A DNA stretch of 64,000 bases, taken from assembly GCF_945952435.1 (NCBI RefSeq), contig NZ_CAMFHZ010000017.1:17629-81628 (forward strand). The letters run 5' to 3'. The notes under the pieces were generated by a model that saw nothing but the letters and a program-made list of their open reading frames with translations, had not been told where the DNA came from and made no database searches. The position numbers were made by a program, and so were the translations under genes. This document shows positions 26,969-36,949 of this stretch, in pieces (within the stretch, counting starts at the first letter, position 1; the number at the start of each line of letters is the position of its first letter). The stretch comes from an uncultured Microbacterium sp. GTDB lineage: Bacteria; Actinomycetota; Actinomycetes; Actinomycetales; Microbacteriaceae.

Positions 26969-29900
26969 GCTGCTCCTCCGATCCGGCCGACGGCGATCGT
27001 GACGTCGGCCCCGTTGGCATAGGTCCCCGCCGTGATCGTCGCGGAGAACTCGGGCTCCGCCGGCAGGATCCCGAACTCCGTGTACACGGTGGCACCGGAG
27101 CGCACGGCGTACGCGAGCGCGAGGGTCTCCCCCGCGACGTCGGCCGTGTCGAAGGCCGACACGACGGCGTCCGCCTCCGCGTCGTCGGCGAAATCGAGCT
27201 CCAGCGAGATCCGGTCGCTCACGTCGAAGCCGGCGTTCTTGCGGGTCTCCTGCACGGCACGGATCACGTCGCGCGCCAGGCCCTCGGCCTCCAGCTCGGG
27301 CGTGGTCGCCGTGTCGAGGAGGACGAATCCGCCGCTCGGGACGACGGCGAGCGCCTCCCCCTCCGGCCGTCCCGTGGTCTCGAGCGCCAGCTCGTACTCG
27401 TGCGGCTCGAGCGCGACGCCGTCCGCGGACACCACGCCGTCGGTCTCGGTCCACAGGCCGGCCTTGGCCGCCTGGATGACCTTCTGCACGTTCTTGCCGA
27501 GGCGCGGTCCCGCAGCGCGGGCGTTCACGCTGAGCCGGTGGCTGATGCCGTACTCGCCCGCCGTGCCCTCGCCCTGCGGCACGAGCTCCACCGACTTGAC
27601 GTTGAGCTCGTCGCGCAGGATGTCCTCGAAGGGCGCCAGTTCCTCCGCGCGCGGCGTGACCACGGTCAGTCGGGCCAGGGGAAGACGCACGCGCAGCCGC
27701 TCCTTCTTGCGCAGGGCGTTGCCGACGCTCGACAGCTCGCGGACCGCGTCCATGGCATCGCGCACCTCGTCGGCGCGCGGGAACAGCTCCGCGTCCGGCC
27801 AGTCGGTCAGGTGCACGCTGCGGCCGCCGGTGAGACCCTGCCACACCCGCTCCCCGATCAGGGGCACGAGCGGCGCCGCGACCCTGGTCAACGTCTCCAG
27901 CACGGTGTAGAGCGTGTCGAAGGCCTCCGTGCTCTGCGGGTCGTCGGTCGCGCCGGTCCAGAACCGGTCCCGTGAGCGACGGATGTACCAGTTCGTGAGC
28001 ACCTCCGCGAAGTCGCGCAGGCGCGCGGCCGCCGTCGTCGAGTCGAGGTCCTCCAGGTCCTCGCGCACTCCTCGGACGAGGTCGCCGGTGCGGGCGAGGA
28101 TGTACCGGTCGAGCACGTCGGTCGAGTCGGTCCTCCACCGCGCCTCGTATCCGGATCCGTCCGGACCTCCCGCGGCGTTCGCGTACGTGGCGAAGAAGTA
28201 CCACGAGTTCCACAGCGGCAGGATGAACTCGCGCACGCCGGCGCGGATCCCCTCCTCCGTGACGGAGAGGTTGCCGCCGCGCAGCACCGAGCTGGACATG
28301 AGGAACCAGCGCATCGCATCGGATCCGTCGCGATCGAACACCTCGGACACGTCGGGGTAGTTGCGCAGCGACTTGGACATCTTGTATCCGTCGGAGCCGA
28401 GGACGATCCCGTGGCAGCTCACCCCGGTGAACGCCGGACGGTCGAAGAGCGCGGTCGACAGGGCGTGCATGACGTAGAACCAGCCGCGGGTCTGCCCGAT
28501 GTACTCCACGATGAAGTCGGCCGGGGAATGCGTGTCGAACCACTCCCGGTTCTCGAACGGGTAGTGCACCTGCGCGAACGGCATGGATCCGGAGTCGAAC
28601 CACACGTCGAAGACGTCCTCGATGCGGCGCATCGTGCTCCGGCCCGACGGGTCGTCGGGGTTCGGGCGGGTCAGCTCGTCGATGTAGGGGCGGTGCAGAT
28701 CCACCTCGCCCTCGGGGTTGCGCGGCAGGCGGCCGAAGTCCCGCTCCAGGTCTGCGAGCGACCCGTACACGTCCACGCGCGGGTGCTCCGGATCGTCGCT
28801 CTTCCAGATCGGGATCGGCGATCCCCAGTACCGGTTGCGGCTGATCGACCAGTCCCTGGCCCCTTCGAGCCACTTGCCGAACTGGCCGTGCTTGACGTTC
28901 TCCGGCGCCCAGGTGATCTGCTCGTTGTTGGCAAGCATGTCCTGCTTGATGTCGGTGACCCGGACGAACCAGCTCGACACGGCCTTGTAGATGAGGGGGT
29001 TCCGGCAGCGCCAGCAGTGCGGATAGGAGTGCAGGTAGCTCTGCAGGCGCAGCAGACGGCCGTTCGCGCGCAGCAGCCGCACGATCGGCGTGTTGGCGTC
29101 CATCCAGAGCTCCCCGGCCACGTCCGTGACCGCGGGGAGGAATCGGCCGCCGTCGTCGAGGGAGAGGATCGTCGGGATCCCGGCCGCGCCGGCGACCCGC
29201 TGGTCGTCCTCACCGTAGGCAGGAGCCTGGTGCACGATGCCGGTACCGTCGCTCGTGGAGACGTAGTCGTCGACGAGGATCCGCCAGGCGTTCCCGGTGC
29301 CCCAGATCTCGGTGTCGGCGTAGTAGTCGAAGAGCCGCTCGTAGGTGATCCCGCCGAGCTCCGCACCGGTCACGGTCGACGTCACCGCCGACCTCGCCTC
29401 CTCCGCGTCGTCGTAGCCGAGGTCCTTCGCGTAGCCGCCGAGGAGATCCTGCGCGAGGAGGAAGCGCTCCCCGCTCGCCCCTTCGGTCGCGCCGTTCGGG
29501 CCGACCGGGAGGACGGCATAGACGATCTGGGGTCCCACGGCGAGCGCGAGGTTGGTCGGCAGCGTCCAGGGGGTCGTGGTCCACGCGAGCGCCCGCACGC
29601 CCTCGAGTCCCAGAGCCGCGGCCTTCTCGCCGGTCAGCGGGAAGCTCACGGTGACGGAGGGGTCCTGGCGTTCCTTGTAGACGTCGTCGTCCATGCGCAG
29701 CTCGTGCGCGGAAAGCGGCGTCTCGTCGCGCCAGCAGTAGGGCAGCACGCGATAGCCCTCGTAGGCGAGCCCCTTGTCGAAGAGGGTCTTGAAGGCCCAG
29801 AGCACGCTCTCCATGTAGCTCAGGTCGAGCGTCTTGTATCCGCGCTCGAAATCGACCCAGCGCGCTTGGCGCGTGACGTAGTCCTGCCATTCGTGGGTGT

Positions 29901-30318
29901 ACGCGAGGACCGACTGCCGAGCCTTCGCGTTGAAGACCCCGATGCCCATCTGCTCGATCTCGTCCTTCTCGGTGATCCCGAGCTGCTTCATCGCCTCGAG
30001 TTCGGCCGGAAGGCCGTGCGTGTCCCATCCGAACACGCGGTCCACCTTCTTGCCGAGCATCGTCTGGAAACGCGGGAAGACGTCCTTGGCGTAACCGGTC
30101 AGCAGGTGGCCGTAGTGCGGCAGGCCGTTGGCGAACGGAGGGCCGTCGTAGAAGACCCATTCCGGTGCGCCGTCGCGCTGGGCGATCGAGGCGCGGAACG
30201 TGTCGTCGGCCGCCCAGAAGGCCAGCACCTCGCGCTCGATCTCCGGGAAGCGGGGGCTCGGTGCGACGGCGGCGGGGCCGAAGGAGGATCCGGTGGCAGA
30301 GGTGCGCGGGTAGGTCAT
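26965..30318 (-). CDS. ileS: Isoleucyl-tRNA synthetase
   Basis: 1117 residues, class I synthetase of the longer (eukaryal-like, IleS2) size class. The HIGH-type motif is NGLPHYGH near residue 70, and KMSKS occurs in [12 protein letters not shown]1 editing-domain sequences are present ([13 protein letters not shown]), and the anticodon domain occupies the C-terminal third. Expression is preceded by a T-box leader at 30319-30536 reading an AUC specifier. IleS2 types often resist mupirocin, a property that cannot be tested from sequence alone. Confidence 0.97.
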   Translation of the reverse strand: MTYPRTSATGSSFGPAAVAPSPRFPEIEREVLAFWAADDTFRASIAQRDGAPEWVFYDGPPFANGLPHYGHLLTGYAKDVFPRFQTMLGKKVDRVFGWDTHGLPAELEAMKQLGITEKDEIEQMGIGVFNAKARQSVLAYTHEWQDYVTRQARWVDFERGYKTLDLSYMESVLWAFKTLFDKGLAYEGYRVLPYCWRDETPLSAHELRMDDDVYKERQDPSVTVSFPLTGEKAAALGLEGVRALAWTTTPWTLPTNLALAVGPQIVYAVLPVGPNGATEGASGERFLLAQDLLGGYAKDLGYDDAEEARSAVTSTVTGAELGGITYERLFDYYADTEIWGTGNAWRILVDDYVSTSDGTGIVHQAPAYGEDDQRVAGAAGIPTILSLDDGGRFLPAVTDVAGELWMDANTPIVRLLRANGRLLRLQSYLHSYPHCWRCRNPLIYKAVSSWFVRVTDIKQDMLANNEQITWAPENVKHGQFGKWLEGARDWSISRNRYWGSPIPIWKSDDPEHPRVDVYGSLADLERDFGRLPRNPEGEVDLHRPYIDELTRPNPDDPSGRSTMRRIEDVFDVWFDSGSMPFAQVHYPFENREWFDTHSPADFIVEYIGQTRGWFYVMHALSTALFDRPAFTGVSCHGIVLGSDGYKMSKSLRNYPDVSEVFDRDGSDAMRWFLMSSSVLRGGNLSVTEEGIRAGVREFILPLWNSWYFFATYANAAGGPDGSGYEARWRTDSTDVLDRYILARTGDLVRGVREDLEDLDSTTAAARLRDFAEVLTNWYIRRSRDRFWTGATDDPQSTEAFDTLYTVLETLTRVAAPLVPLIGERVWQGLTGGRSVHLTDWPDAELFPRADEVRDAMDAVRELSSVGNALRKKERLRVRLPLARLTVVTPRAEELAPFEDILRDELNVKSVELVPQGEGTAGEYGISHRLSVNARAAGPRLGKNVQKVIQAAKAGLWTETDGVVSADGVALEPHEYELALETTGRPEGEALAVVPSGGFVLLDTATTPELEAEGLARDVIRAVQETRKNAGFDVSDRISLELDFADDAEADAVVSAFDTADVAGETLALAYAVRSGATVYTEFGILPAEPEFSATITAGTYANGADVTIAVGRIGGAA

Positions 30319-30329
30319 CGTCTCTCGCA

Positions 30330-30536
30330 GTGTCGGTGGCGGATGCTGCTGCAGGGACGATCCGTGCGGACCGCGGTACCACCCCGCGTTGTCCTCGTTC
30401 CCTCCGCGGAGCGCAGAGAACGGGAACCACTCTCACTGCGGCTGTGACGGGCCTGCCCCGCTCGGTTCTACTGACCACGACCGGGGCCTGGCGTTCTTCC
30501 GAGAGCTCCCCGGTGATGGCCGGATCGACGCTGCTG
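30330..30536 (-). promoter_or_regulatory. T-box riboswitch (tRNA-Ile) of ileS
   Basis: On the minus strand the leader contains the T-box core GGTGGTACCGCGG, with TGGTACC at 30381-30375, whose TGGT can pair with the ACCA end of uncharged tRNA. About 135 bases upstream, a specifier hairpin GGCCATCACCGG carries the isoleucine codon ATC at 30517-30515. The GGAGCTCTCGGAAGAACGCC segment after it resembles actinobacterial ileS T-boxes. No strong intrinsic terminator follows, so regulation is probably at translation initiation, as for other actinobacterial ileS leaders. Confidence 0.92.
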
Positions 30537-30541
30537 TCTCC

Positions 30542-30547
30542 AGTCTA
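30542..30547 (-). promoter_or_regulatory. -10 box of the ileS T-box transcript
   Basis: TAGACT on the minus strand, just before the predicted 5' end of the T-box leader (about 30535). Confidence 0.5.
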
Positions 30548-30580
30548 CGCCGCCCGCGTCTCCCCAGGGACGCAGCCCCC

Positions 30581-30586
30581 TAGGCT
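30581..30586 (+). promoter_or_regulatory. -10 box of leaderless pentapeptide gene
   Basis: TAGGCT ends exactly 6 bases before ATG 30593. The identical arrangement, including the following CGGAG, occurs before the M3 peptidase gene at 43145. Confidence 0.5.
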
Positions 30587-30592
30587 CGGAGG

Positions 30593-31237
30593 ATGGCCCG
30601 ATCCACCGCTCGCCCCGCGCCGCCCCGCCTCTCTCCCCCGGATCTGCCGGAGGAACTGGCGCCGGCGCCCGGACGCCGCCACGGCGACCATGTCGGGCAG
30701 AGGATCCCGCTCGGCGAGGACCTCGCGCACGCGCGGCTCGAGCAGTGCGTCCTCTCGGGCGCGGCGGAACGCGCCGAGCTCACCGGATCCACGCTCCTGG
30801 ACGTCGAGATCGTCGACGCGAGGACACCCGTGCTGTCGCTCAAGAACGCCACGATCCGCCGCCTTCGGATCGCCGGAGGTCGCGTGGGAACCCTCGATCT
30901 GTCGGGCGCGCACGTCGCGGAGCTGATCGTCGAGCAGGCGCGGATCGACTATCTCTCGCTCGCGGCGGCGACCGTCCAGGACGCCCGGATCGTCGCGTGC
31001 GCACTCTCGACGCTCGATCTGCCGATGGCCTCGCTCACCCGCGTCGCGTTCGAGGGCTGCCGGGTCGACGAGGTCGACACGCGAGGGCTGCGGGCGGACT
31101 CCCTCGATCTGCGCGGTCTGGATGCCCTCGCCTTCCTGGACGTGACCTCGCTGAAGGGCGCGACGCTCACCACACCTCAGGTGGCCGCGCTCGCGGACGT
31201 GCTCGCCCGGGCGGCGGGGATCGACGTCCAGGACTGA
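30593..31237 (+). CDS. Pentapeptide-repeat-like protein
   Basis: 214 residues. From about residue 40 the sequence shows a five-residue periodicity with central Leu/Ile/Val and small residues (LSGAHVAELIVEQARIDYLS, LDLPMASLTRVAFEGCRVDE), as in right-handed beta-helix pentapeptide proteins. The N-terminal 40 residues are proline-rich and basic. Pentapeptide proteins in actinobacteria include gyrase-protecting MfpA types, but this one is too divergent to assign. It is divergent from the ileS leader. Confidence 0.82.
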   Translation: MARSTARPAPPRLSPPDLPEELAPAPGRRHGDHVGQRIPLGEDLAHARLEQCVLSGAAERAELTGSTLLDVEIVDARTPVLSLKNATIRRLRIAGGRVGTLDLSGAHVAELIVEQARIDYLSLAAATVQDARIVACALSTLDLPMASLTRVAFEGCRVDEVDTRGLRADSLDLRGLDALAFLDVTSLKGATLTTPQVAALADVLARAAGIDVQD

Positions 31238-31242
31238 CGGGC

Positions 31243-31262
31243 CGTCCCCGAGGGCGGGGACG
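31243..31262. terminator. Bidirectional terminator between converging genes
   Basis: Perfect 8-bp hairpin CGTCCCCG/CGGGGACG with loop AGGG, placed between the stop of the pentapeptide gene (31237) and the stop of the lipoprotein gene (31266). Confidence 0.6.
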
Positions 31263-31265
31263 CGC

Positions 31266-31841
31266 TCAGGGCGTCGGCGGAAGCTCCCCCGTGCGATGCA
31301 CGGTGCCGGTCTGCGTGTCCCAGGAGAATCGCGACACGGCTCTGCCGCTGGCGCTGGCGTTGTCCTCCCCCTCGAGGGCGAACCGATACGCGACGTCGAT
31401 CTCGGTGTCAGAGATCCGCGTGACCTGAGGCCGATAGGCGTAGGCCCGTTCGGTCGCGGGTCCGATCAGGTCGTGGTGGTGGAACAGGGCGACCTGGGCC
31501 GGAGAGGACACGGTGCCCTCCTCGATCGTCACCACGACCCAGGAGAGGGCCGCGCAGGAGTCGTACCCGGTCTCGTCCCCGTCCTGCACCGCCCAGCGGA
31601 CGTCCGCCAGATCCGGTTCGTCGAACGGGGCGGGAAGCCGACGCACGGCCTCGGCGAGCGCACCGCCCGCGTCCTCCGTGCCGCATGCGGGTGTCGGCGT
31701 CGTCGTCCCCGTCGGAGCATGGGTCGGCGTGCTCGCCGGCGGCGTCGACGGGGCGAGCTCGCCCGCTGTCGGAGCGCAACCGCAGATCAGCAGGAGCGCG
31801 GCGAGGAGCGCCGCGGCAGAACTCGTCCGTGTGCGCATCAT
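31266..31841 (-). CDS. LppP/LprE-type lipoprotein
   Basis: 191 residues. A signal peptide with lipobox LLLICGC gives Cys22 as the lipidated residue, followed by a Thr/Pro-rich linker. The mature domain pattern (CGTEDAGGALAEAVRRLP, YDSCAALSWVVVTIEEGT, ALFHHHDLIGPAT) matches the LppP/LprE lipoprotein family of actinobacteria. The two mature-domain cysteines may form a disulfide. The exact role is unknown; mycobacterial members are envelope proteins. Confidence 0.85.
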   Translation of the reverse strand: MMRTRTSSAAALLAALLLICGCAPTAGELAPSTPPASTPTHAPTGTTTPTPACGTEDAGGALAEAVRRLPAPFDEPDLADVRWAVQDGDETGYDSCAALSWVVVTIEEGTVSSPAQVALFHHHDLIGPATERAYAYRPQVTRISDTEIDVAYRFALEGEDNASASGRAVSRFSWDTQTGTVHRTGELPPTP

Positions 31842-31896
31842 CGCGTCCTCCGCTCGCCCCCGTGGCGCCGAGGATACGCCGGCGACCCGGGATCCG

Positions 31897-33405
31897 CTAC
31901 AGGGCGGACGCCGCGACGAGCTCCCGGGTGAACGGCTGCTGCGGATCCGCGAGGACCCTACGCGCGGGGCCCTGCTCGACGACCCGACCGTTCTGCATCA
32001 CCAGCACGTCGTCGGCGACCGCGGCGATCACGCCCAGGTCGTGCGAGATCAGCAGCATCGTCAGCCCGCGCTCGCGCTGCACGCGGTCGAGCAGCGCGAG
32101 GATGCGCTCGCGCACGGTCGCGTCGAGCGCCGAGACGGGTTCGTCGAGCACGAGCACCTCGGGATCCGCCGCCAGTGCGCGTGCGATCGCGGCCCGCTGC
32201 CGCTGACCGCCGGACAGCTCCGACGGCCGGCGACGGGCGTGCACCGGATCCAGCCCGACCTCGCGCAGCAGCGCGTCCGCGCGCGCCGCCCGAGCGCTCC
32301 GCGGCACGCCTCCCGCGGCCAGCGCCTCGGCGAGCGAGCGGCCGATGCTCCATCGCGGGTCGAAGGCCCCGAGCGGGTTCTGGTGCACGAGCTGGACCCT
32401 CGGCCGGACGCCTCCGCGCCACCGGATCTCTCCCGCGTCGGGGCGTTCGACGCCGAGCAGCACGCGCGCGAGGGTCGTCTTGCCGGACCCCGATTCCCCG
32501 ACCACCCCGAGCGTGCGCCCTCCGTGCAGGGCGAAGGAGACGTCCTGCAGCACGGGCCGGTCGAAGCGCTTGCCGAGGTCGCGCACGGTGAGCAGCGGGG
32601 CGGCGACGTCCTTCTCCGCAGGACGCGGCGTCACGTCCGCCGCTTGCACGAGCGCGCGCGTGTACGCCTCCCGCGGCGAGCCCAGCACGTCGGCGGCGGA
32701 CCCCTGCTCGATGACCCGTCCGTCACGCAGCACGAGGATCCGGTCCGCGACGCGCCTGACGGCGGCCATGTCGTGGCTGACGAACACCACCGTGGTCCCG
32801 TCGTCCGCGATCCGGCGCAGGAGCGCGAGCACGCGCGCCTGGACCGTCGCGTCGAGGGCGGTCGTCGGCTCGTCGGCGACGAGGATCGAGGGACGACCGG
32901 CCAGGGCGCTCGCGATGAGCGCGCGCTGCCGCAGTCCGCCCGACAGCTCGTGCGGGCGCTGACGTGCGCGGAGGAGCGGATCCGGGATCGCGACGTCGGA
33001 GAGCAGCTCCTGCACCCGGGCGCGGCGTTCCCCCCGCGAGAGCGTCGTGTGGATCTCCAGGGGCTCGGCGACCTCGGTCCCGATCCGGCGCAGCGGATCC
33101 AGGGAGACGAGCGCGTCCTGCGCGACGAGGGCGATCCGGCTGCCGCGCAGGCCGCGCCATCCGCGCGCGGAGAGCCGCCGCGCGTCGATGCCCGCGATGC
33201 GCAGCTCCTCTGCGGAGGCCGTCGCCCGGGGCGGAAGGAGACCCAGGAGCGCACGCGCCGTGAGCGACTTCCCCGCGCCCGACTCGCCGACGAGAGCGAT
33301 GCACTCGCCGGGGGCGGCGTCGACCGACACGTCGTCGACCAGGGTCCGGCCCGCGATCTCGATGCGCAGGCCGGAGACGCGCAGCGCGAGGTCCGCGTCC
33401 GTCAT
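31897..33405 (-). CDS. Peptide-type ABC transporter ATPase, two fused ATP-binding domains
   Basis: 502 residues containing two complete nucleotide-binding domains: the first with Walker A GESGAGKS (about 40-47) and signature LSGGLRQRA, the second with Walker A GESGSGKT (about 300-307), signature LSGGQRQRA and Walker B EVLVLDEPVSALD. This is a DppD-DppF fusion. ATG 33405 overlaps the upstream permease stop by 4 bases. It is the last gene of a four-gene oligopeptide/nickel-type importer operon. Confidence 0.94.
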   Translation of the reverse strand: MTDADLALRVSGLRIEIAGRTLVDDVSVDAAPGECIALVGESGAGKSLTARALLGLLPPRATASAEELRIAGIDARRLSARGWRGLRGSRIALVAQDALVSLDPLRRIGTEVAEPLEIHTTLSRGERRARVQELLSDVAIPDPLLRARQRPHELSGGLRQRALIASALAGRPSILVADEPTTALDATVQARVLALLRRIADDGTTVVFVSHDMAAVRRVADRILVLRDGRVIEQGSAADVLGSPREAYTRALVQAADVTPRPAEKDVAAPLLTVRDLGKRFDRPVLQDVSFALHGGRTLGVVGESGSGKTTLARVLLGVERPDAGEIRWRGGVRPRVQLVHQNPLGAFDPRWSIGRSLAEALAAGGVPRSARAARADALLREVGLDPVHARRRPSELSGGQRQRAAIARALAADPEVLVLDEPVSALDATVRERILALLDRVQRERGLTMLLISHDLGVIAAVADDVLVMQNGRVVEQGPARRVLADPQQPFTRELVAASAL

Positions 33406-34211
33406 CGCCGTCCCTCCGCCCGTGCCCGCAGCGTGCGTCCGAGGAAGGTGGCGGACAGCACCGTCACCGTGATCGCGAGCCCGGGGAACACCGAGATCCA
33501 CCACGCCCGTCCGATGAGATTGCGTCCGCTCGACAGCATGAGACCCCACTCCGGAGCCGGCTCGGTGGGCCCGAGACCGAGGAAGCTGAGGCCCGCCGCG
33601 GCGAGGATGCTCGATCCGAGCCCGATCGTGGCGAGCACGCCGAGGGACCCGAGCACGCCCGGGATCACGTGCCGCAGCACGGCGAGCGGCGCCGGTACGC
33701 CGAGGATCCGCGCCGCCTCGACGTGCTCCGCCCGCCGCAGCACCTGCGTCTGCACGCGCGCGAGCCGCACGTAGACGGGAATCGCGGCGAGTGTCACCCC
33801 GACGGCGACGTGCGCCGGCCCCGGCCCGAGGATCGCGACGACCACGAGCGCGAGGAGGAATTCCGGGAAGGCGGAGAGCACGTCGTTCGTGCGCAGGACG
33901 ACGAGATCGACGGGGCGTGGTGCGAGCCCCGCGAGAGCGCCGACGACGAGGCCCACGGCGAGCGCGAGCGCCGTCGCCAGGAGGCCGACCCCGAGCGAGC
34001 GACCCGCGCCGTGCACGACGCGGGCGTACACGTCCCGCCCGCTCTGGTCGGTGCCGAAGGGGTGCGCGCCGCTCGGCGGCAGCAGCGCGTCGCGCACGTC
34101 GGTCTGCACGGGGTCGGCGTGCGTGAGCAGGGCGGGGAAGAGCGCCGCCAGCACGACGAGCAGGAGCGCGAGCGCGGCGAGCCCGAGCACGATCCGACGA
34201 AGCGGCCTCAT
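33402..34211 (-). CDS. ABC transporter permease, DppC type
   Basis: 269 residues. After an N-terminal helix it carries HPFGTDQSGRDVYARVVHGAGRSL, the DppC/OppC hallmark, five further hydrophobic segments and the EAA loop EAARILGVPAPLAVLRHVIP that contacts the ATPase. Both ends overlap neighbouring genes by ATGA. Confidence 0.94.
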   Translation of the reverse strand: MRPLRRIVLGLAALALLLVVLAALFPALLTHADPVQTDVRDALLPPSGAHPFGTDQSGRDVYARVVHGAGRSLGVGLLATALALAVGLVVGALAGLAPRPVDLVVLRTNDVLSAFPEFLLALVVVAILGPGPAHVAVGVTLAAIPVYVRLARVQTQVLRRAEHVEAARILGVPAPLAVLRHVIPGVLGSLGVLATIGLGSSILAAAGLSFLGLGPTEPAPEWGLMLSSGRNLIGRAWWISVFPGLAITVTVLSATFLGRTLRARAEGRR

Positions 34212-35155
34212 CGCAGGACCCTCGCCGCGGCCAGTCTCGGGTCGAGCAGCGGCGCCCCGAGCTCGACGACCGTGTTCACGATCACGAAGGCCAGCGCGCT
34301 GAACAGGATGACCCCCGTCACGACGGGCAGGTCCCGCGCGAGGATCGCCGCGAGCGCCACACGTCCCAGCCCCGGCCGCGCGAAGACGGTCTCCACGAGC
34401 ACCGCGCCTCCGAGGAGCGATCCGACGAGGTACGCGCTGAGCGTGACCGCGCCGAGCGCTCCGTGACGAAGGGTGTGCCGCAGGGTGAGACGGGCGTGGT
34501 CGGCGCCGCGTGCCCGGACGGTGAGGGCCCAGGGCTGCCGTTCGGCCGCTTCGATGCCGTCGCGGAGCACCTGTCCGAGCAGCGCGGCGACGGGGAGGGC
34601 GAGCGTCACCGCGGGCAGGACCAGGCTCGCCCCCGTGCGCGAACCTGCGATCGGGAACCAGCCCAGCCCGAATCCGAAGACCGCGAGCAGCAGCAGGCCG
34701 ATCCAGAACACTGGCGAGGACAGCACGACCAGCTCCCCGGCCGCGAGCAGGCCGCGCGTGAACGGCCGACGTGCCAGCAGCGCTCCCGCGAGCGCGATGA
34801 GCACGGCGAGGAGCAGCGCGAGCCCGGTCAGCTGCAGGGTCGGGCCGAGCTGCGCTCCGATCACCGCGGCCACGGGCTGTCGCAGTTGGTAGGAGGTCCC
34901 GAGATCGCCCCGCAGAAGGTCGCCCAGGGTTCCCAGATACTGCTGCCAGAGCGGCCTGCCCAGACCGAGCTCCGTGCGGATCTGCGCCCGGACGGCCTCG
35001 CTCACCTGCGCCTGCGGGCCGAGCATGGCCCCGACCGGGTCGCCGGGGAGCACGCGGAACGCGAAGAAGGTGAGCGTCGCCGCGGCCCACAGCACGAGCG
35101 CGATCGACAGGACGAGCCCGCTGATCCGCCGCAGCCACGGGCCGAGACGGATCAC
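34208..35155 (-). CDS. ABC transporter permease, DppB type
   Basis: 315 residues from GTG 35155, which overlaps the binding-protein stop (GTGA). DppB-type features are FFAFRVLPGDPVGAMLG near the N-terminus, LGTSYQLRQPV, and the EAA region TVRARGADHARLTLRHTLRHG. About six transmembrane helices. Confidence 0.93.
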   Translation of the reverse strand: MIRLGPWLRRISGLVLSIALVLWAAATLTFFAFRVLPGDPVGAMLGPQAQVSEAVRAQIRTELGLGRPLWQQYLGTLGDLLRGDLGTSYQLRQPVAAVIGAQLGPTLQLTGLALLLAVLIALAGALLARRPFTRGLLAAGELVVLSSPVFWIGLLLLAVFGFGLGWFPIAGSRTGASLVLPAVTLALPVAALLGQVLRDGIEAAERQPWALTVRARGADHARLTLRHTLRHGALGAVTLSAYLVGSLLGGAVLVETVFARPGLGRVALAAILARDLPVVTGVILFSALAFVIVNTVVELGAPLLDPRLAAARVLR

Positions 35156-36774
35156 TGCCCGACGGTCGTGCCGAAGAAGAGCGGACGCCCGGAGAGGTCG
35201 AAGCCGAGACCGGAGACGCGCGAGGAGATCCCCGTGATCGCCGACGGGACGGCGAGCGGCATGATCGCGTCGGTCTCGGCGTTCCACTGCTGCAGCTTCG
35301 CGTACACGGCCGCACGCGCACCCTGATCCGTCGTGGCGATCCCCTCGGTGAGCAGGGCGTCGACGGCCGGGTCGCTCACGGAGGATGCGTTCTGGAACCC
35401 GTCGGTCTGCAGGTGCGGGCGCAGCAGGTCGGGGTCGACGCCGGAGAAGTCCCAGTCCGTGAGGTCGAAGGCCTTCGGGCCGTACTTCTCGTTGTACGCC
35501 GCCGGTTCCAGCGTCTCTCGGGTGATCTCGAAGCCGACCGCCTTCAGGTCGGACTGGATCGCGTTCGCGAGCGCCGCGTGGTCGTCGGAGACCGGCGTCC
35601 ACGAGATCCAGTCGGCGGTGAGCCGCCGGCCGTCCTTCATCCGGATCCCGTCCGCGCCGCGCTGGGTCCAGCCCGCGTCGTCGAGCAGCTGCTCTGCGGC
35701 CTTCCTGTCGAACGGCCGGGCGCCCTCGAGGCTCTTGTCGTAGCCCGGCGTGGTCGGTCCAAGGATGCTCCAGGCGCGCGGGAACTGACCGAAGAAGATC
35801 TTCTTCACGGCCGCGTCGACGTCGACCGCGCGGGTGAACGCCTCCCGGACCCTCTGGTCGGCGAACACGCCGTGCTTCTCGTTCAGGAAGAGCGAGTACG
35901 GCAGCCCCGGCACCTCGACGCTCTTGACGGTGGCCTTGCCGTCGAGACCGGCCACGAGGTTCGGCGGCAGCTGGGAGGCCAGGTCGATCTCGCCCGAGGC
36001 GACGGATCCGCTGCGGGTGGACGCTTCCGGCAGGATCTGCACGCGCAGCGTCCGGAACGCCGGCGCCTTCATGCCCTGCGGCGCCCACCGGTAGTCGGCG
36101 TTGCGCGTGTAGACGATCTCCTGATTCGGCGTGTACGAGGTCAGCTCGAACGGCCCGGTGCCGACCGTGATCCCCTTGCCGCCGGCCGCGAGATCTGCGG
36201 AGTGCTTCGCAAGCACCTGGGGTGCGTAGAAGCCGAGCTGCGCCGTGCTCGCCGCCTGCAGGAACGGCGCGTACGGCTTCGAGAAACGGACGGTGACCGT
36301 GTGCGGATCGACGACCTCCGTCGCCTGGTAGAGCTCGCCGCCGAGCATGCTCGCGGCCTGCGCCGACTTCGTCGCGGGGTCGGCGATCCGATCGAAGTTG
36401 GCCTTGACCGCCGCGGCGTCGAACGCCTCGCCGTCCGTGAAGGTCACGTCGTCGCGGAGATGGAACGTGTAGGCGGTCGCGTCGGCCGAAACGTCCCAGC
36501 TCTTCGCCAACCACGGCACGAAGGAGCCGTCGTCCTTCTGGAAGACGAGGGAGTCGAGGACCTGCCGCTGGACCATCGCGGTGACGTCGAGCTGACTCGT
36601 CTGCGGGTCCATCTTCCCCGAGGCGAGGAGGCTTCCGTCCACGCCCCAGACCAGTTCGCCGTCCGGATCGGCGGACGTGCCGGAGGATCCAGGGGCGCAG
36701 GCGGTGAGGGCGAGCGCGGCGGCCGCGGCGAGCGCGGCGAAGGGCAGGAGTCGGCGCCGAAGCGGAGAAGGCAT
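35152..36774 (-). CDS. ABC transporter substrate-binding lipoprotein (SBP family 5)
   Basis: 540 residues. The signal peptide ends in lipobox LTAC (Cys26). The domain is a family 5 peptide/nickel-binding protein: LVFQKDDGSFVPWLAKSWDVS, YTFHLRDDVTFTDGEAFDAAAV and the RVREAFTRAVDVDA segment are characteristic. First gene of the importer operon; the ligand may be an oligopeptide, but nickel or other small ligands are possible. Divergent from valS. Confidence 0.93.
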   Translation of the reverse strand: MPSPLRRRLLPFAALAAAAALALTACAPGSSGTSADPDGELVWGVDGSLLASGKMDPQTSQLDVTAMVQRQVLDSLVFQKDDGSFVPWLAKSWDVSADATAYTFHLRDDVTFTDGEAFDAAAVKANFDRIADPATKSAQAASMLGGELYQATEVVDPHTVTVRFSKPYAPFLQAASTAQLGFYAPQVLAKHSADLAAGGKGITVGTGPFELTSYTPNQEIVYTRNADYRWAPQGMKAPAFRTLRVQILPEASTRSGSVASGEIDLASQLPPNLVAGLDGKATVKSVEVPGLPYSLFLNEKHGVFADQRVREAFTRAVDVDAAVKKIFFGQFPRAWSILGPTTPGYDKSLEGARPFDRKAAEQLLDDAGWTQRGADGIRMKDGRRLTADWISWTPVSDDHAALANAIQSDLKAVGFEITRETLEPAAYNEKYGPKAFDLTDWDFSGVDPDLLRPHLQTDGFQNASSVSDPAVDALLTEGIATTDQGARAAVYAKLQQWNAETDAIMPLAVPSAITGISSRVSGLGFDLSGRPLFFGTTVGQ

Positions 36775-36881
36775 GCGGGATCCTCGGGGGGCAGAACGGA
36801 GCGATGAGGGGGGACGCTCCAGGCTATCGGTTTGTGGACGGAGTGGATCTATCGGACGCCCGCGCCGAGGAGGCACCCGGG

Positions 36882-36887
36882 TAGACT
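36882..36887 (+). promoter_or_regulatory. -10 box of valS
   Basis: TAGACT, about 62 bases before ATG 36950, predicting a leader of about 56 nt. No clear T-box is present in that leader. Confidence 0.45.
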
Positions 36888-36949
36888 GGCCGCACCCCAC
36901 ACACTCAGGCACGCTCACACGGTGCCGCATACATCGCACGAGGAGATCC

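Noticed and set aside
36888..36949. Possible T-box or attenuator before valS
   Set aside because: The leader is only about 56 bases and lacks a TGGTACC-type core or specifier hairpin.
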